Of a stretch of 64,000 nucleotides of DNA, positions 42,546-53,200 are shown piece after piece. Every line of letters begins with the position of its first letter. Positions within the stretch are counted from its first letter, which is position 1. Under the pieces are notes generated by a model. That model ran no database searches. It had not been told where the DNA came from and saw only the letters and a list, made by a program, of their open reading frames with translations. The DNA is from Pseudofrankia coriaricola. Lineage in GTDB: Bacteria; Actinomycetota; Actinomycetes; Frankiales; Frankiaceae. The translations under genes were made by a program, and so were the position numbers. The DNA is taken from assembly GCF_001854805.1 (NCBI RefSeq), contig NZ_MBLO01000114.1, positions 1-64,000 of the forward strand, in the 5' to 3' direction.

Positions 42546-42559
42546 CGGCGCGTGGAGCG

Positions 42560-43279
42560 TCAGAGGCGGCCGAAGTCCTGCGTCCAGTAGTAGCGGTAGG
42601 AGCCGCCCTCGGCGTAGCCGACGCCGATGTGGGTGTAGGAGCAGTTGAGCATGTTCGCGCGGTGCCCCGCGCTGTTCATCCACATCTCGACGGTCTGCGC
42701 CGCTGTCGTCCCGCCGGCGGCGATGTTCTCCCCGATGGAGGTTCCCGGGAAGCCGGTCGCGCGGATCCGGTCCGCGAACGAGCGTCCATCAAGACTCGTG
42801 TGGCTGAAGTAGTTTTTCTGCGCCATGTCCGCGGAGTGGCCCTGCGCGGCGGCGGTGAGGCGGGCGTCGACGGCGAGCGGGCCGCAGCCGGCTTTGGACC
42901 GTTCGACGTTGGTGAGCCGGACGACCTCGTCGGCCTTCGTCCCCGTGGCGGGTGGCGGCGGGGCGGCGGGTGACGTCGTCGTCGGCCGTGGGGCCGACGT
43001 CGTCGGCGGCCGCGTCGTGGGGACCGTCCTCGGCGGCGTCGTCGCCGGTGCCGGCGGGGCGGCGGGTGACGATGTGGGCGCCGTCGGCCCGGTCGTGGGC
43101 GAGCTCGTGGTGGATGGGCTCGCGGCCGGCGAGGTGGTGATGGCCGGGGTCGCGGTGGCCGTCGGCCGCGGGTTCCCACCGCCGGACGGCGGCAACGAGG
43201 CCGGCTTACAGGAGGCGAGGACCGCGGCCAAGCCGACGGCGGCCATGACGCCGGTGAGACTTCTGGAGACAGAGGTCAT
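42560..43279 (-). CDS. CAP/SCP-domain lipoprotein
   Basis: This 239-residue protein has a signal peptide ending in the lipobox LASC (Cys24), so it is probably anchored to the outer face of the membrane. A long Pro/Thr/Ser linker (about 30-115) precedes the CAP domain, which has VERSKAGCGPLAVDARLTAA, HSADMAQKNYFSHTSLDG and MNSAGHRANMLNCSYTHIGV. The CAP His/Glu tetrad residues (GHSADM, GENIA, GHRANM) are present. Bacterial CAP proteins are of mixed or unknown function, possibly ligand binding or hydrolysis at the cell wall. Start 43279 gives the shortest clean signal peptide. Confidence 0.92.
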   Translation of the reverse strand: MTSVSRSLTGVMAAVGLAAVLASCKPASLPPSGGGNPRPTATATPAITTSPAASPSTTSSPTTGPTAPTSSPAAPPAPATTPPRTVPTTRPPTTSAPRPTTTSPAAPPPPATGTKADEVVRLTNVERSKAGCGPLAVDARLTAAAQGHSADMAQKNYFSHTSLDGRSFADRIRATGFPGTSIGENIAAGGTTAAQTVEMWMNSAGHRANMLNCSYTHIGVGYAEGGSYRYYWTQDFGRL

Positions 43280-43417
43280 GAAGCACTCCCTCGGGCACCC
43301 CTCCCCAGGAACAGGCGTAACGGTAGCAAATCGGTCTGCGCCGACATCAGGCCCATCCGTCAACACCCGGGAGCTGGTGCCGCGGCCGCGGATGTCAGCC
43401 CCAGCCGGAACCGGCCT

Positions 43418-43494
43418 TGATCGCCGCCGGCGTGTCGCCAGCGTCGCGATTCCGCCGCATCCGCGACGACGGCGGCACGTGCGCGGCGATCACC
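43418..43494. repeat. Dispersed palindromic element, copy D (diverged)
   Basis: This segment begins TTGATCGCC and ends GGCGATCACC, and can be aligned along its whole length with copy A, including GGCGTGTCGCC and GCGACGACGGCGGCAC arms around CGATTCCGCCGCATCC. The arms are diverged but still pair. It lies in the 426-bp divergent gap (43280-43705) between the CAP and WD40-kinase genes, which otherwise holds nothing I can name. Confidence 0.65.
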
Positions 43495-43705
43495 GGGGAC
43501 GAACGATGCCCGAGGAGGCACTAGTGATCACGTAGTCCGTGCATTGGGCTGCCGCCTCGCGCGAGCCGCGAGTAACTGACGGGTTGACGACTCTGGCAAC
43601 CGCCTGCCGGGGGTCTCGCGACGATGTTCCGTAACAGGCGACGCAGGGGGACAAGGTGAGCACGAGTCCGGAAGCGGACGGCGCGGCGCGGCGGCGGGGG
43701 CCGCG

Positions 43706-46135
43706 GTGACCCTGGGCGCGCCGGGGGGCGGCACGGCTGGCGCCCCCCTGAGCGAGACCGACCCGCGCCAGGTCGGCGCCTACACACTGCTTCGCCGCCT
43801 CGGGCGCGGCGGGATGGGACTGGTCTACTACGGCCACAGCCAGCAGGGACGCCCGGTCGCGGTCAAGGTGATCCGTCCGGAGGTCGCCGCCGACCGCGAG
43901 TTCCGGGCCCGGTTCCGCCACGAGGTGGCCAATGCCCGCAGGGTCCGGGGATTCTGCACGGCTGAGGTTCTCGACGCCGACACGGACGGCGAGCTCGCCT
44001 ACCTGGTCACCGACTACGTCCAGGGCCCGACACTGGCCCAGGCGATCAGGGAGCGCGGGCCGCTCGCCCGTCCCGACCTCGAGCAGCTGGCGATCAGCGT
44101 GGCGACGGCGCTGACGGTCATCCACAGCGCCGGCGTGGTCCACCGCGACCTCAAACCGGAGAACGTCCTGCTCTCGCCGACCGGCGCGCGGGTCATCGAC
44201 TTCGGGATCGCCCGCGCACTCGACGCGGCCACCGCGCTGTCCCGGGAGATCCGGCGCGTCGGCACGCCGGCGTTCATGGCGCCGGAACAGGTCGCGGGCA
44301 CCGACCTGACGCCGGCTGCCGACATCTTCGCCTGGGGCGGCATCGTCGTGCACGCCGGCACCGGCCGTCTCCCCTTCGGGGACGGCCCCACGGACGTGAT
44401 CTTCTACCGCATCGAGACGAAGCCGCCCGACCTGTCCGGCCTGCCCATGCCGCTGCGGGACATCGTCGCGGTCGCCATGCGCAAGGACCCGGAGCTCCGG
44501 CCGACCGCCGCCGAGCTCTACGGCATGCTGCTCGGCGCGTCAGTGCCCGCCGCGCCGGAGCCGTCAGATGACGCCGAAGCCGGGCCCGAGGCCACCGTCA
44601 TCTCGACCCTTCCGCGGATTCCGCCGCTGACCATCCCGCCTACCGCCCTGTCGGTTCCTCCGGGCGGCTCGGTTCCTCCAGCCGGCTCGGTTCCGCCGGC
44701 TGGCTCGGTTCCCCCGGGTGGCTCGGTTCCTCCGGCCCTGTCGGTTCCTCCGGCCGGCCGGCCCGATGACGTGCACCTACCCGCGGGTGCCAACCCGCCC
44801 GGCTTCATCCCGTGGGGCCGCCGGCGACGCCGCGGCCGGGCGCTGGTCGCGGCGGGCGTCGCTCTCGTCGTGGCGGCGGCGCTCACGACCGTCGTGCTGC
44901 TCAACCGTTCCAGCGGCGGGAACGACCCGTCAGCCGATGACCTGGCAGCCGGCTCCCGGACACTCGCCGCGCGGGCCACGGCGGCCGGGCCGACCGGCCG
45001 TGCGTTGTCGCTCCGGCTGGCGACGGCGGCCTACCGGCTGGCCCCGACGTCCGAGGCCCGCGCGGCGCTGCTGGCCGCCGCGGACAGCAAGCTCGCGACC
45101 CTGGCGGTCCTCTCCGGTCACACCAACAACGTCATCTACGTGGCGTTCAGCCCGGACGGCAAGGTTCTCGCCACGACCAGCGACGACGGGACCGCCCGGC
45201 TGTGGGACCTCACCGGTTCCGGTGGGCCGACGACGATAGCCACCCTCATCGGGCATACCGGCGAGGTCAACGGTGTGGCATTCAGCCCGGACGGGAAGAC
45301 GCTCGCCACCGCCAGCGAAGACCACACGCTTCGGCTGTGGGATGTCACCAACCCGCGCCAGCCGGCGCCGCTGGCGGTCATCACCGGTCACACCGAGTCC
45401 GTGTACGGCGTCAGATTCAGCCCGGACGGCCGGATCCTGGCGAGCTCCGGCGGCCTCGACCACACGGCCCGGCTGTGGGATGTGACCAACCCGCGGCAGC
45501 CGGCGCCGCTGGCGACGATCAGCGGTCACGACGGTGCCGTCTGGGGCCTGGCGTTCAGTCCGGACGGGAAGACGCTCGCCACGGCCGCCACCGACCAGAA
45601 GGCCAGGCTGTGGGACATAGGCAACCCCCGCGAGCCGGCGCCGTTGGCGACGATCAGCGGCCACACCAGCTTCGTCCTGGACCTGGCGTTCAGTCCGGAC
45701 GGGAGGACGCTCGCCACCGCCAGCGGCGATCGGACAGTCCGGTTGTGGGATGTCGCCCACCCCCGGCAGCCGGTGCCGCTGGCCACTCTCACCGGCCACA
45801 CCAACGAGCTCTACGGGGTGGCGTTCAGCCCGGACGGCCGGACGCTCGCGACCACCAGTCGTGACCAGACCGCCCGGCTCTGGGACGTCACCAGCCTCCG
45901 TCAGCCCCGGCCGTTGGCCACCCTCACCGGCCATGAGGACCGCGTCTACGGGGTAGCGTTCAGCCCGGACGGCCGGCAGCTCGCCACCACCAGCACCGAC
46001 TGGACCGCCCGGCTATGGACCGTCGACGCCGCCGAACTCGCCCAGCGAGCCTGCGCTGTCCCGACCGACCGCCTCACGCCGGCGGAATGGGCCCGCTACC
46101 TCCCGAACCTGCCGTACCGAGCCACCTGCCCCTGA
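43706..46135 (+). CDS. Transmembrane Ser/Thr protein kinase with seven WD40 repeats
   Basis: This 809-residue protein starts at GTG. The kinase domain (about 25-285) has RLGRGGMGLVYYG, VAVKVIRPE, HRDLKPEN and VIDFGIARAL. Tandem SVPPAG/SVPPGG repeats (about 313-350) form a Pro-rich juxtamembrane linker. One membrane segment (about 378-398, ALVAAGVALVVAAALTTVVL) is followed by an extracellular seven-bladed WD40 propeller (about 460-770), each blade with GHT...V..VAFSPDG...LATxSxD.TARLWD. A short Cys-containing tail ends in YRATCP. The propeller probably binds a ligand or protein outside and signals through the kinase. The blades are very alike at DNA level, suggesting recent duplication. Confidence 0.95.
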   Translation: MTLGAPGGGTAGAPLSETDPRQVGAYTLLRRLGRGGMGLVYYGHSQQGRPVAVKVIRPEVAADREFRARFRHEVANARRVRGFCTAEVLDADTDGELAYLVTDYVQGPTLAQAIRERGPLARPDLEQLAISVATALTVIHSAGVVHRDLKPENVLLSPTGARVIDFGIARALDAATALSREIRRVGTPAFMAPEQVAGTDLTPAADIFAWGGIVVHAGTGRLPFGDGPTDVIFYRIETKPPDLSGLPMPLRDIVAVAMRKDPELRPTAAELYGMLLGASVPAAPEPSDDAEAGPEATVISTLPRIPPLTIPPTALSVPPGGSVPPAGSVPPAGSVPPGGSVPPALSVPPAGRPDDVHLPAGANPPGFIPWGRRRRRGRALVAAGVALVVAAALTTVVLLNRSSGGNDPSADDLAAGSRTLAARATAAGPTGRALSLRLATAAYRLAPTSEARAALLAAADSKLATLAVLSGHTNNVIYVAFSPDGKVLATTSDDGTARLWDLTGSGGPTTIATLIGHTGEVNGVAFSPDGKTLATASEDHTLRLWDVTNPRQPAPLAVITGHTESVYGVRFSPDGRILASSGGLDHTARLWDVTNPRQPAPLATISGHDGAVWGLAFSPDGKTLATAATDQKARLWDIGNPREPAPLATISGHTSFVLDLAFSPDGRTLATASGDRTVRLWDVAHPRQPVPLATLTGHTNELYGVAFSPDGRTLATTSRDQTARLWDVTSLRQPRPLATLTGHEDRVYGVAFSPDGRQLATTSTDWTARLWTVDAAELAQRACAVPTDRLTPAEWARYLPNLPYRATCP

Positions 46136-46174
46136 GCTCGCGGCTCCTAGCTCACGGCCGGTGGCGGTCGTGTG

Positions 46175-47308
46175 TCAGGCGGCTCGGCCGGTGACCCGTA
46201 CCCGGGTCCAGGCGTTGTTGCCGTAGCCCTTCGGGTTCCACAAGGTCGCGGGCTGTTCCGGCTGCACGGTGGCGCTGGTGTCCCAGGCACGCGCGACGAT
46301 GTCCACCGGCCCGGGCGGGATCCGCACTGTCGTATCCCACAGCCGCCAGGCCCAGGGGCTCGGCGCCGGGCCGAGGTCGGCCTGCCGCCAGGGGCTGGCA
46401 CCGTTCGCGTCCGGGCCGGTGCCCTGGCGTGACCCCGGCGTCTCCACCCGCACGTCGACGCGGGCGACACCGCGGCCGTCGCCGGCAATGGCGTATCCGC
46501 TGATCCGGTTCGGCCCGGGCGGGAGCGCCTGGCCGTCCTCGGGGGTGAGGATCGCGGCGTTGACGGCCAGGGGCCCGAGCGACAGGCCGGCACCGGCCGC
46601 GGCCGCCGCCGGGTCGACGTCCGCGGGTAGCAGCCGGTAGGCGCTGGCCTGGAAGTAGTTGTCCGAGGGCTGTTCCTGGACGTGGATGTGCTCCACCCAC
46701 TTGACGCTGCGCGCACCGATGTAGCCGGGGACGACGACCCGGACCGGGGCGCCGTGTGCCGGAGGCAGTGGGGCGCCGTCCATCTCCCAGGCGAGCAGGA
46801 CCTCGCCGGCCATCGCCTTCGACATCGGCACCGACCCGCCGAAGGGCTGCGGGGGATCGGCGAGTTCGGAGACGTCCGCGGCGCCGAAGGCGACATGCCC
46901 CGCGTCGGGCCAGGGCTCCGCCGCGGCCAGCACATCCGCGAGGCTCACGCCGGTCCACCGGGCCGTGGAGATCACGCCGGATCCCCACGGAACCTCGTCG
47001 GGGATAGGGCGGACCGCGGCCAGCTCGGCCCGGCGGTTACCGGCGCACAGCAGCGTCGCCACCATCGTCCGCTCGGGGAATCGGGCGCGAAGCTGCGCCA
47101 GGGAGAGCACCAGGGGACGGCGGACGACCCCGTCGACCCGCAGGCGCCACGAGTCCGGGTCGATCTGAAGGATCGGGCCGTGGTTGCGGCTGTAGAAGGT
47201 GTCCAGAGGCGTGATCGGTCTGTCGGCGAGCGCCGCCGCGGGAGGTTCCGCGTTGAACGGCTCCTCCTCGTAGACGATCATGTCGTCGCGCTTGTCCCAT
47301 GCCGCCAC
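46175..47308 (-). CDS. Sulfite-oxidase-like molybdopterin enzyme
   Basis: This protein of about 377 residues has the SUOX/YedY-type Mo-binding core: YSRNHGPILQIDPDSW, then VATLLCAGNRRAEL with the molybdenum-ligating Cys, and PVRVVVPGYIGARSVKWVEH. The C-terminal Mo-co dimerisation domain has WRLWDTTVRIPPGP and ends in the IVARAWDTSATVQPEQPATL region. No signal peptide is visible, so it is probably cytoplasmic. GTG 47308 gives the usual WDKRDDMIVYEEEPFNAEPP beginning; ATG 47281 is an alternative. It may oxidise sulfite or another small S- or N-oxide. The divergent SulP gene suggests sulfur metabolism. Confidence 0.93.
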   Translation of the reverse strand: MAAWDKRDDMIVYEEEPFNAEPPAAALADRPITPLDTFYSRNHGPILQIDPDSWRLRVDGVVRRPLVLSLAQLRARFPERTMVATLLCAGNRRAELAAVRPIPDEVPWGSGVISTARWTGVSLADVLAAAEPWPDAGHVAFGAADVSELADPPQPFGGSVPMSKAMAGEVLLAWEMDGAPLPPAHGAPVRVVVPGYIGARSVKWVEHIHVQEQPSDNYFQASAYRLLPADVDPAAAAAGAGLSLGPLAVNAAILTPEDGQALPPGPNRISGYAIAGDGRGVARVDVRVETPGSRQGTGPDANGASPWRQADLGPAPSPWAWRLWDTTVRIPPGPVDIVARAWDTSATVQPEQPATLWNPKGYGNNAWTRVRVTGRAA

Positions 47309-47468
47309 GCGGGCCGGTGTTCCCGGGAGGCGTGATGAGCAAACAGTCGACACTTGACCACTCGGCGCCCACATCTTCGACACCGCCCACCCAATCAACC
47401 TCGGAACGTAGCTTTATGGCTACGCGTTGTCGTGGTGTCTGCAGCCGGCCTACGACTGGAGTCCGCAC

Positions 47469-49160
47469 GTGCCCGACGAGTCCCCCGCGCCCGACACGAG
47501 CGACACGAGCGAAACGAGCAACCTGAGCAGTCCGGGAGGCCCGAGGGACCTGAGCAAGCCGGGAGAGTTCCCGCCGCGAGCCTCGCCGGACCGGCGTGAC
47601 GCGCGTCCCCGGTGGCGCGCCGACGTCGAGGCGTCGCTGGTGGTCTTCCTGGTCGCCCTGCCGCTCTCGTTGGGCATCGCTGTCGCCTCTGGAGCACCGG
47701 TCGCCGCCGGAGTCATCGCCGCCGTGGTCGGCGGTGTCGTGGCGGGCGCCCTGGGCGGCGTCCCCCTTCAGGTCTCAGGCCCGGCGGCAGGCCTCACCTC
47801 GGTGGTCGCGACGGTCGTGGCGACCTACGGCTGGCGGGCCGCGTGTTTCGTCACCGCCGTCGCGGGCGTCCTGCAGGTGCTTCTCGGCGTCAGCCGGGTC
47901 GCCCGCGGCGTGCTCGCGATCTCGCCGGCCGTCGTGCAGGGGATGCTCGCGGGCATCGGGATCACGATCGTCGTCGGCCAGGTCCACGTCGTGCTCGGCG
48001 GCGCCGCGAGGTCCTCGGCGCTCGACAACATCGTCGAGCTCGGCCGCCAGTTCGGGACCGTCCACGTCCCGGTGGCGGCCGTGCTCGGCCTGGCGACGGT
48101 CGTCCTGATGCTGGCGTGGCCGCGGCTGCCGTGCCCGCTCGCGAGCGTGCCCGCGCCGCTGGCGGCGGTGACCCTCGCGACCATGGCCTCGTTCGCATCC
48201 GACGTGCCCCGCGTCGCGCTGCCCCATGACGTTCTCAGCTCACTCGCCCTGCCCGAGCTGCCCGGCGGCCCGGCGACGGGCATCGCGACCGCCATCCTCA
48301 CCGTCACGCTGATCGCCAGCATCGAGTCACTGCTGTCGGCCGTCGCCGTGGACAACATGCACGGCGGTCCTCGCGGGAACCTGGACCGGGAGCTGGTCGC
48401 GCAGGGCGCCGCGAACACCGTTTCGGGGCTCGCGGGCGGGCTCCCGGTCACCGGTGTGATCGTCCGTAGCGCCACCAACGTCCGCGCCGGAGCCCGGACC
48501 CGCGCCTCGACCATCCTGCACGGACTCTGGATGGCCGGGTTCGCCCTGCTGCTCGCGCCGCTGCTGCGCCAGATCCCGCTCGCGGTCCTCGCCGGGCTGC
48601 TCGTCGTGATCGGCGTGAAACTCGTCGACCTCGCCGGAGTCCGGGTCCTGTCCCGTCATGGGGACCTCGCCACCTACCTCGTCACCGCGGGCGGCGTCGT
48701 GGTCCTCAACCTCCTGGAGGGAGTGGCGCTCGGAGTGGGCGTGGCCGTGCTGCAGACGCTGCGGCGCGCTCTCGTCACGGCCGTCCACGTCCACCCGCCA
48801 GCGGCTGGCGGCCTGCCGTGGCGGGTGGTCATCGAGGGAACGCTGGCCTTCCCGTCGCTGCCCCGGCTGGCACGCCAGCTAGCCCGGCTGCCCGCCGCCG
48901 CGCCGGTCCAGCTCGACCTCGCCGTCGACTACCTCGACCATGCCGCATACCAGCTGATCGACAGCTGGACCCGCGCCCGCCGCCACGACGGCACCCGCGT
49001 CGTCATCAACGAGATCGGCACACCCGTGCTCAGCCAGATCCGCGAGGGCCGCCCGCCGCCGCGCCGGCTTCGAGCGGCCTCGGCCGCCACCGCCCCCTCG
49101 GCCGCCACCAGCCCCACCGCGACCTGCGCGGCTTGTTCAGCTCCGTTCGCCGAGGGTTAA
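47469..49160 (+). CDS. SulP-family anion transporter with STAS domain
   Basis: This protein of about 563 residues has at least ten membrane segments in the SulP core (about 55-420), including LPLSLGIAVASGAPVAAGVI and GLAGGLPVTGVIVRSATNVR, the latter near the anion-binding site. A C-terminal STAS-like domain (about 455-540) follows, with PVQLDLAVDYLDHAAYQLID. The first 50 residues are polar and disordered. It probably imports sulfate, bicarbonate or another oxyanion. Start 47469 has GGAG seven bases upstream; an earlier GTG at 47427 lacks a ribosome site. It is divergent from the sulfite-oxidase-like gene. Confidence 0.94.
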   Translation: MPDESPAPDTSDTSETSNLSSPGGPRDLSKPGEFPPRASPDRRDARPRWRADVEASLVVFLVALPLSLGIAVASGAPVAAGVIAAVVGGVVAGALGGVPLQVSGPAAGLTSVVATVVATYGWRAACFVTAVAGVLQVLLGVSRVARGVLAISPAVVQGMLAGIGITIVVGQVHVVLGGAARSSALDNIVELGRQFGTVHVPVAAVLGLATVVLMLAWPRLPCPLASVPAPLAAVTLATMASFASDVPRVALPHDVLSSLALPELPGGPATGIATAILTVTLIASIESLLSAVAVDNMHGGPRGNLDRELVAQGAANTVSGLAGGLPVTGVIVRSATNVRAGARTRASTILHGLWMAGFALLLAPLLRQIPLAVLAGLLVVIGVKLVDLAGVRVLSRHGDLATYLVTAGGVVVLNLLEGVALGVGVAVLQTLRRALVTAVHVHPPAAGGLPWRVVIEGTLAFPSLPRLARQLARLPAAAPVQLDLAVDYLDHAAYQLIDSWTRARRHDGTRVVINEIGTPVLSQIREGRPPPRRLRAASAATAPSAATSPTATCAACSAPFAEG

Positions 49161-49228
49161 TGCGCGGCGCTCCGACGAAGCGCCGGCTGGAGGCGATGGA
49201 AGGCGACTGAGCTCCCGGGCCGGGCGGG

Positions 49229-50110
49229 TCAGGCGGGCTTGTGGCCGACCCCGGTCCAGATCACGGTGGACTCGGGCTCGTCGGCCCGCCACTTCGTGGC
49301 CAGCACGACGCCGGGCTCGAGCAGGTCCCAGCCGTCGAAGAACCGGCCGATCTGTTGCTGCGTCCGCGCGTGGAAGCTGCCGGTGGACGCCTCCCGCATC
49401 AGGGCGTACGCCGCCGCCAGGTCCTCCGCCGGGACGTTGCCCGAGGGGGCCTCGGTCGCGATGGCGGGATGGGTGAAGACGAAGAAGCTGCCGGGGGGCA
49501 TCGCGTCGGACAGCGTGCGCACGATCGAGTACGGGTCATCGCCGTCCGGCACACAGTGCATGATCGCGATGAGCATCAGGGCGACCGGCTGGCTGAAGTC
49601 GAGGACCTCGGCGGCCTTGGCGAGGATGTCGGCCGGCTGGCGCACATCGCCATGCACGTAGGTGGTGCTGCCCTCGGGTGTGCTGGTGAGCAGCGCGTGC
49701 GCGTGCGCGAGCACGATCGGGTCGTTGTCCGCGTAGACGATGCGGCTGTCCGGAGCGGCCCGCTGGGCGACCTCGTGCGTGTTGTCCGACGCGGGCAGGC
49801 CCGTGCCGATGTCGAGGAACTGGCGGATGCCGTGCTCGGCGGCGAGCAGGTGCACGGCGCGACGCAGGAAGGAGCGGTTGGCGCGGACGCTCTCGGTGAC
49901 GGCGGGCATCGCGGCCATGACCGCTTCGGCGACCTTCCGGTCGGCCGGGTAGTTGGTCTTGCCGCCGAGCCAGTAGTCGTAGACCCGGGCGATATGCGGG
50001 AGGTCGGTGCGCAGGTCGATCGGCTTACCGTCTGGCCCGAGGACCGTGCCGCCGGACGCGACCGACTCGAAGTTCCACGACCCGTCCCCAGCGACGTCGC
50101 TGTCGGTCAC
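49229..50110 (-). CDS. SAM-dependent methyltransferase, DUF574 (Methyltransf_19) family
   Basis: This 293-residue protein has the family opening HIARVYDYWLGGKTNYPADR (about 38-57), a SAM-binding region with FLDIGTGLPASDNTHEVAQR and YADNDPIVLAHAHALL, and the C-terminal IGRFFDGWDLLEPGV and VLATKW. GTG 50110 was chosen because AGGAG lies about nine bases upstream; an ATG at 50170 would add 20 residues. These proteins are very abundant in Streptomyces and Frankia, and their substrates are unknown. An internally deleted relative lies at 31007-31392. Confidence 0.93.
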   Translation of the reverse strand: MTDSDVAGDGSWNFESVASGGTVLGPDGKPIDLRTDLPHIARVYDYWLGGKTNYPADRKVAEAVMAAMPAVTESVRANRSFLRRAVHLLAAEHGIRQFLDIGTGLPASDNTHEVAQRAAPDSRIVYADNDPIVLAHAHALLTSTPEGSTTYVHGDVRQPADILAKAAEVLDFSQPVALMLIAIMHCVPDGDDPYSIVRTLSDAMPPGSFFVFTHPAIATEAPSGNVPAEDLAAAYALMREASTGSFHARTQQQIGRFFDGWDLLEPGVVLATKWRADEPESTVIWTGVGHKPA

Positions 50111-50282
50111 TGACTCCCGCTCCTCTCGCGCACCCACCGGTGTCTCGCCGGATGCCGCCGGCGTGATCATCGGCAGGCTACGCCCAGCTCGTAACCTATA
50201 CCCAATTGCGACGCATACGATGCGGGCTACGCCGCATCGTGAACGTCTGGCTGTTTGGGGCGGGCCCGGTCATCCGGCCTGG

Positions 50283-53200
50283 TCACCGGTCACGCCGTCG
50301 CGGGGCGCGTCCATCGGCTCCGGCGAGCACGGCGCTCCCTCGGCCGCGGCGTTTGGCGTCGTACATGGCGAGATCGGCGGCGCGGATGATCCGCAACGGG
50401 TCGGGGTAGGCGGTGGAGAGCGCGGCACCGATCGTCGCGGCGACCGTCAGTACGGCCACCTTGGTCCGCAGTGGCTGGCGCAGCGCGGCGAGGATCCGCT
50501 CGGCGAGCTCGACGAGCTCGCCCTCGTCCGTGTTCGCGACGAGGATGCCGAACTCGTCGCCGCCGAGCCGCGCCACGGTGTCCCCCGCCCGGACGGTGGC
50601 TTCCAGCCGCAGCGCGACGATCTCGAGAACCTCGTCGCCGGTGCCGTGGCCGTAGATGTCGTTGACGGGCTTGAAGTTGTCCAGATCGACGAACAGGACG
50701 CCGAATGGCGAGGCGCCCGTCTCCCAGGCACATCGGGAGGGCGACGCGCCGGCGGACGCGGTCGGGACGCCGCTGCCAGCCTCGGGTCCGGAGCCGCCGG
50801 CGGCGAGATCATGCCCGTCTGGCCGCTCGGCACACCGCCTGGCCGCCCGCAGGACGGCCTCGTCGAGACACCGGTCGAAGGCGACCCGGTTGGGCAGGCC
50901 GGTGAGCGGGTCGCGGTACGCGGCGGCGGTCAGCTCGTCCTGCAGCGCCTTGCGCTCGCCGATGTCGTGACAGGTGATCAGGACACCGGACACGTCCGAG
51001 CCGGGCGCCGTCGTCAACGCCGACGCGGTGACGTCGAACCACCGGTGCCGGCCGTCGGCGGTACGGAGCCGAACGTCCTGCAGAGTCTCCGGACCGGGCC
51101 GCCCGGCCCCCGCGGCCGGCGACGGCGCCGCCGCGGAGGGCGGTGAGGCCGCCGGGGCACGAGGCGAGGCGGGCGCCCCGGTGGGCGGCGGCGGTGGTGG
51201 CAGCCTGCCGGCCGTGGCCCGGACGAACGTGCACAGCCGCGCCGCGTCGTCCGGATGGGCGAGGTCGGCGACGTCGTGGCCGGCCCAGTCGGTGGTCCGC
51301 TGGTCGAGGAGGCGGGTCACCGATGGCCCGACGACGCTGATCCGGCCGTCCGGGGCGGCGACGGCGACGATGTCGTGAGCGCCGCGCAGCAGCGCCTCGA
51401 AGCGGTCGACATCACGGCGCAGCACCCGCCGGCGACGGTCGTCGGACGCGGCCACGGCGATCAGCGTGAACGCGACGATGCCGAGCAGGAGCCCGAGCCC
51501 GGGCAGCGAGCTGCCGAGGTCGTCGAAGACCGCGGCCCGGTCTCGTTGCAGGAGCGTGTAGTAGCCGGGAATCCGGCCCGTCGGCATCGCGAGCGAGATC
51601 AGGCCTGGGTCGGCCGAGCGCACGGAGGTCGCCTCGCCCTCAGGGGGGAGCCGGCTCAGCGTCGCGGGGTCGACGACGCGACGCCCGATGAAGGTGTTGT
51701 CCGAGCCGAAGCCGACGCGTCCGTTCTGGTCGACCAGTTCCAGGGAGCCCAGCGAGGCGAGCGACTGGAAGATCACCGTCGGTAGCCCGTGGTGCGCCGA
51801 GCGGCCGATGGCCAGTACCGCGACGGTCCTGCCATCGCGGATCACCGGCTCCAGTCCGTACACCCGCTCGGTCCCCGTGGAGTCGGCGGTGACCGGGGTC
51901 CACTGAGCCTGGCCCGCCACGACCGAGCGCCACAGCGTGCCTCGGGTGTCTACCGGCATCGTCGCCTTCGCTGGAAGCGCCGAGAGAATCTGACCGTCAG
52001 GCGAGGTCAGCAGCAGATCGGTGTCCGGGCCGCCGATGGCGGAGGCCGCGAACCGGCGCAGGATCTCGCGGTCGATCGTGGGGTTCGTGAAGGTCCACGG
52101 AGCGGCCGAGACGAGTGGCACCAGCCGCCCTGGCTCCAGGATCGTCGCCGCGGAGTCGTTGAACGCCGCCGCCACGGCACGGTTCTGGGCGAGGGCGGCG
52201 GCGCGCGCGGTGCGCTGGGCATCGGCCTCCTGACGCAGGCCGATGCCGAGGATGCCCAGCAGGAGCGCCGCGACCGCGAGAATCGGGGCAAGGGAGCGCA
52301 GCCATCTGGGCCAGGCCCGCCGGCGGCGACCGGCCATCGGAGCGGCGAGTCTGGCGCGGCCCGCGGCGGCCCGGCGCGGCCCGCCTCCGCGCGCGGAGGC
52401 GTCGTCCCGCGGCGCCGGGCCCGCCGTGGCCGGCGCTGTCTCCGCGGCCCCGGCCGCGGCCCGCCGCGACACCGTCGCCGGCCGCGCTGACGGCGCCGAC
52501 GGTGGCGCCGAGCCGGCCCGCGGCGACGGCTGAATGGCCGCCGCGGCCGCCTCGGAGAGGGCCGCGGCGGGGCCGGTGATGGGGGCGAGATCCGGTGCGA
52601 ACACCGTGCGCGGTCCGTGGCCGGCGCGCTTTGCCTCGTACATGGCCTGGTCCGCGGCCCGCAGCAGCGCGTCGGCATCGGCGGGGGAAGCGTGGCCGTC
52701 GAGAGACGGCGTGCTCAGCGCGACACCGATGCTGGCGCGGACCTGCACGCGGTCGGCCTGGTGCGCCGAGGCGACGCCGGCCCCCGTGTCCGGCGGGGGC
52801 AGGCTGATCGGCCGGGCGATGGCCGTGGCGAGACGCTCGGCGATCAGCCGCGCGGTCGCGGGTTCGGCCTCGCGCAGCAGCGCGCCGAACTCGTCCCCGC
52901 CGAACCGACAGGCAAGGTCGTCCGGGCGCAGGGTGGCGACGATGCGCTGGGCGACGACCCGCAGCACGTGGTCGCCGACGGCGTGGCCGTGCCTGTCGTT
53001 GATGGGCTTGAAGTCGTCGAGGTCGATGAACAGCAGCGCGTCCCGCGTGCCGTCGACGGCGGACGTCGTGAGCGCGCCGGCGAGGTGGGCGAGGAAGGTC
53101 GCGCGGTTGGGCAGGCCGGTCAGGGGGTCGTGCCGCGCCTTGTGGGCGAGGCGGTCCTGAAGGGCCTTGCGCTCGCCCACCTCGTGGCATGTGATGACCA

